DNA from: Holophagales bacterium | GTDB taxonomy: Bacteria; Acidobacteriota; Holophagae; Holophagales; Holophagaceae | Direction of reading: 5' to 3' | DNA length: 16,187 nucleotides | NCBI GenBank assembly: GCA_031281385.1 | Contig: JAITFL010000141.1 | Coordinates: forward strand, 1-16,187 | Part shown: positions 14,318 through 16,187 of the stretch, one piece after another | Layout: every line of letters begins with the position of its first letter | Position numbering within the stretch: position 1 is the first letter of the stretch | The notes under the pieces: model-generated | Told to the model about the DNA's origin: nothing | Database searches by the model: none | What the model saw: only the letters and a program-made list of their open reading frames with translations | Program-made: the position numbers and the translations under genes

Positions 14318-15085
14318 ATGAGGGTCTACAGAATTTTTCGCGCTGGGGCAGCGGTTGCGCTGCTCGGCGCCCTAGCCGGCGCGCCTGGCCTGCGGGCGCA
14401 AGGTAGTCCTTCGCCCTATTCATATCTCTTTAAGATACACATGGGGCTGACCGCAGGGGACATCCAAAAGACTCACTTCGACAACAAAGTCATGGGCTTC
14501 GGTGCCGAAGTCAAAAGGGAGATGTTTGGCGGCGGGCAAGCGCTGAAGTGCGAATTGGTTTGGGAATACGTCCCGGGCCGCCACCGGGATGTCTATCCCT
14601 GGGACACCAACCCTCTGGACTTGCACCCTAGTTATTCTTTTGACGACCGCAAAGAGTACGGGCAGGGCATCAATCTGAGGCTGGCCTATTCCGCCCCATT
14701 GACCATTCCCTACATTGGCTTGGATTTCGAGTGGTTTGCTGGTCTTGGCTTGGACAGATTCAAAGTTCGCAGCGAAGTCAAATACACGCTAAATTTCCTC
14801 AACACAAACAACCCGACCCGACCTGATCTTGGCAACTATGACGGCGGCACCTTTGTGAAGGAGAGCAGCCAGTTTTCGCCCGGCGTCTTCGGCGGCGTGA
14901 AATGCAAGATCACACCTGACTTCGGCCTTGAACTCTCATGCCGCAATTTTGGCATGTGGCACTACGAATACACGCCTGCCAGCTATTCCACTGGCAAATT
15001 GAACACATTGTATGGCCCAGGGACATCCAAAACCGGGTCCACTAGGGGCTGGGCGCTAGAGCTGGCCCTGACGGCCAAACTTTAA
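14318..15085 (+). CDS. Predicted outer-membrane β-barrel protein, function unknown
   Basis: 255-aa secreted protein. A signal peptide with basic start (MRVYRIFR), hydrophobic core (AGAAVALLGALAGAPG) and likely cleavage after A27 (LRA-QG) precedes a sequence of alternating polar and hydrophobic stretches with many Tyr, Phe, Trp and Gly (e.g. GINLRLAYSAPLTIPYIGLDFEWFAG is split over two strands), as in an 8-10-stranded barrel. It ends in a strand-like WALELALTAKL. Start ATG 14318 is decided by AGGAGG 7 bases upstream; longer in-frame extensions have no site and run into the repeat. I cannot name a specific family. It precedes the Oar-like receptor by 22 bp, so the two probably form an operon and may act together at the cell surface. 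Confidence 0.82.
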   Translation: MRVYRIFRAGAAVALLGALAGAPGLRAQGSPSPYSYLFKIHMGLTAGDIQKTHFDNKVMGFGAEVKREMFGGGQALKCELVWEYVPGRHRDVYPWDTNPLDLHPSYSFDDRKEYGQGINLRLAYSAPLTIPYIGLDFEWFAGLGLDRFKVRSEVKYTLNFLNTNNPTRPDLGNYDGGTFVKESSQFSPGVFGGVKCKITPDFGLELSCRNFGMWHYEYTPASYSTGKLNTLYGPGTSKTGSTRGWALELALTAKL

Positions 15086-15107
15086 TCGGATTAAGGAGAC
15101 ACAAATC

Positions 15108-16187
15108 ATGCGCAAAACCATTGTATTTACTCCACTAGTGTCAATCCTTGCTATAGGCGGGCTGTCCGGCCTTAGCGCCCAGGACACGTCCAGCGCGGTC
15201 TTGGCGGGCAGGGTGACTTCACAGGACGACCAGCCGCTGCAGGGCGTGAACGTACTGGTCGAATCCCCGTCCCTCCTTGGCACCCGCCAGGCGGTCACAG
15301 ACTCTGGCGGGCAATTCCGAGTGTACCTGCTGCCCAACGGCGAATACACAATAACCTATAGGCTGAACGGCTATTTGACGCGCAAGCTGACGATGCGCCT
15401 AGTGGCCGGCCAGACGTCTAACGCCAGCACCAAGCTGACCAGCATAAACGTCCAAGAGGCAACTGTTGAAATAACCACGGCCAGAAACGCCCAGGTTGAC
15501 AAGACCGACACGGTTGTCCAGACCAGTTTTACGTCGGAATACTTGGAGGCCATTACGGGCAGGGGGCTGGCCGCCTTGGGCAGGCTGGCGCCAGGCATCA
15601 GCACAAACGACCTGACCACTAGCGGAAATTTGCGGATACGCGGCGGCACGGGGCACTCTACCAAAGCCCTTGTGGACGGGATGACCGTCACGGAGCAGTA
15701 CAGGGGTTACATCGCCAACACCTTTAACATGTCCGACCTCATCGAATCCGTTTCTGTTATACAGTCCCCGATCAACTCGCGGTATGGGAACAGTGACGGC
15801 GGCATTATTACAATGGTGACGTCCAAGGGTTCCAACACATTCACTGGTACGCTCAGGGTCAACGTGAGCCGCAACAACTGGGGCGTGAACAATTACACCA
15901 ATTACCCCAGGCGCGACGGCACCATTGAAAATCCTACGGGCTGGAGAACAACCGATGATCTGACTAGAAGCTACGAAGTGACCATCAAAGGCCCTATCTG
16001 GAAAGACCGTATCACTTTTGCGTATGGGGCCAACCTGACGCCCACTACCTACTCATCTAGAAACGCCTACATCAGGTGGTTCGACAATGGCGATGGGACA
16101 TTTGGGAGGCCCGAAGATTCTGTCGGCACATACTTTATGCAAACCAATCCGAGCCTGCCGGGTTATGGGGACGTGATCAGAAAAGCC
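15108..16187 (+). CDS. Oar-like TonB-dependent receptor, N-terminal part (truncated by window end)
   Basis: First 360 residues of a large outer-membrane receptor; the frame is open to the window edge. A signal peptide (MRKTIVFTPLVSILAIGGLSGLSA, cleavage near A24/Q25) is followed by a carboxypeptidase-regulatory-like β-sandwich (about 30-112: LAGRVTSQDDQPLQGVNVLV... DSGGQFRVYLLPNGEYTITY), then a plug domain (about 118-235) with LRIRGGTGHSTKALVDGM and DLIESVSVIQSP-NSRYGNSDGGIITMVTSKGSN, then the first barrel strands. This order is that of Oar-type receptors. They take up or export unknown substrates and are common in Acidobacteriota and Myxococcota. AAGGAGA lies 8 bases before the ATG. No TonB box is recognised. 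The substrate cannot be told. Confidence 0.9.
   Translation, partial: MRKTIVFTPLVSILAIGGLSGLSAQDTSSAVLAGRVTSQDDQPLQGVNVLVESPSLLGTRQAVTDSGGQFRVYLLPNGEYTITYRLNGYLTRKLTMRLVAGQTSNASTKLTSINVQEATVEITTARNAQVDKTDTVVQTSFTSEYLEAITGRGLAALGRLAPGISTNDLTTSGNLRIRGGTGHSTKALVDGMTVTEQYRGYIANTFNMSDLIESVSVIQSPINSRYGNSDGGIITMVTSKGSNTFTGTLRVNVSRNNWGVNNYTNYPRRDGTIENPTGWRTTDDLTRSYEVTIKGPIWKDRITFAYGANLTPTTYSSRNAYIRWFDNGDGTFGRPEDSVGTYFMQTNPSLPGYGDVIRKA

Overview
The window looks like a chromosomal segment of a Gram-negative bacterium of moderate GC content. The evidence for an outer membrane is a lipoprotein secretin, a signal-peptide β-barrel candidate and an Oar-like TonB-dependent receptor. The secretin carrying a C-terminal cohesin-like domain, the PilMNOP-like cluster and the Oar-like receptor with an N-terminal carboxypeptidase-regulatory domain together point to Acidobacteriota or a close relative. 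This placement is inference from gene families, not from a phylogenetic marker search.

Layout, left half (minus strand). Reading right to left from about 7360, a compact operon encodes a PilM-like, PilN-like, PilO-like and PilP-like protein, a PilQ/GspD-type secretin with a cohesin tail, and a GspG-type pseudopilin (7215 down to 1412). Junctions are overlaps or very short gaps, so the six genes are probably co-transcribed and translationally coupled. They would form the inner-membrane platform, periplasmic link, outer-membrane pore and one fibre subunit of a type IV pilus / type II secretion-like machine. The motor ATPases, platform PilC/GspF and prepilin peptidase are not in the window. Downstream on the same strand lie a tRNA-Leu(CAG) with its own promoter, rpsO (ribosomal protein S15) and a NUDIX hydrolase of the ADP-ribose pyrophosphatase type.

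Middle. A 538-bp divergent intergenic region (7216-7753) separates the pilus operon from smc. Its smc-proximal half is full of palindromes and short recurring motifs. smc (1175 aa) is followed by a 219-bp spacer with small repeats and a DusB-like tRNA-dihydrouridine synthase. A macrodomain protein on the minus strand converges on dus and shares a CTAG with it as both stop codons.

Right half (plus strand). trmB (tRNA m7G46 methyltransferase) diverges from the macrodomain gene. It is followed by a 644-bp region without a convincing gene. That region contains a perfect 19-bp inverted repeat and a second inverted 19-bp copy of part of it about 380 bp away. The window ends with a two-gene unit: a secreted 255-aa outer-membrane β-barrel candidate and, 22 bp later, an Oar-like TonB-dependent receptor cut off by the window edge.

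The genes fall into three groups: envelope machinery (pilus/secretin cluster, β-barrel, receptor), RNA and translation functions (S15, tRNA-Leu, Dus, TrmB), and ADP-ribose-linked enzymes (NUDIX, macrodomain). I see no CRISPR array, transposase, integrase or phage gene. Bases 1-93 hold no supported gene.
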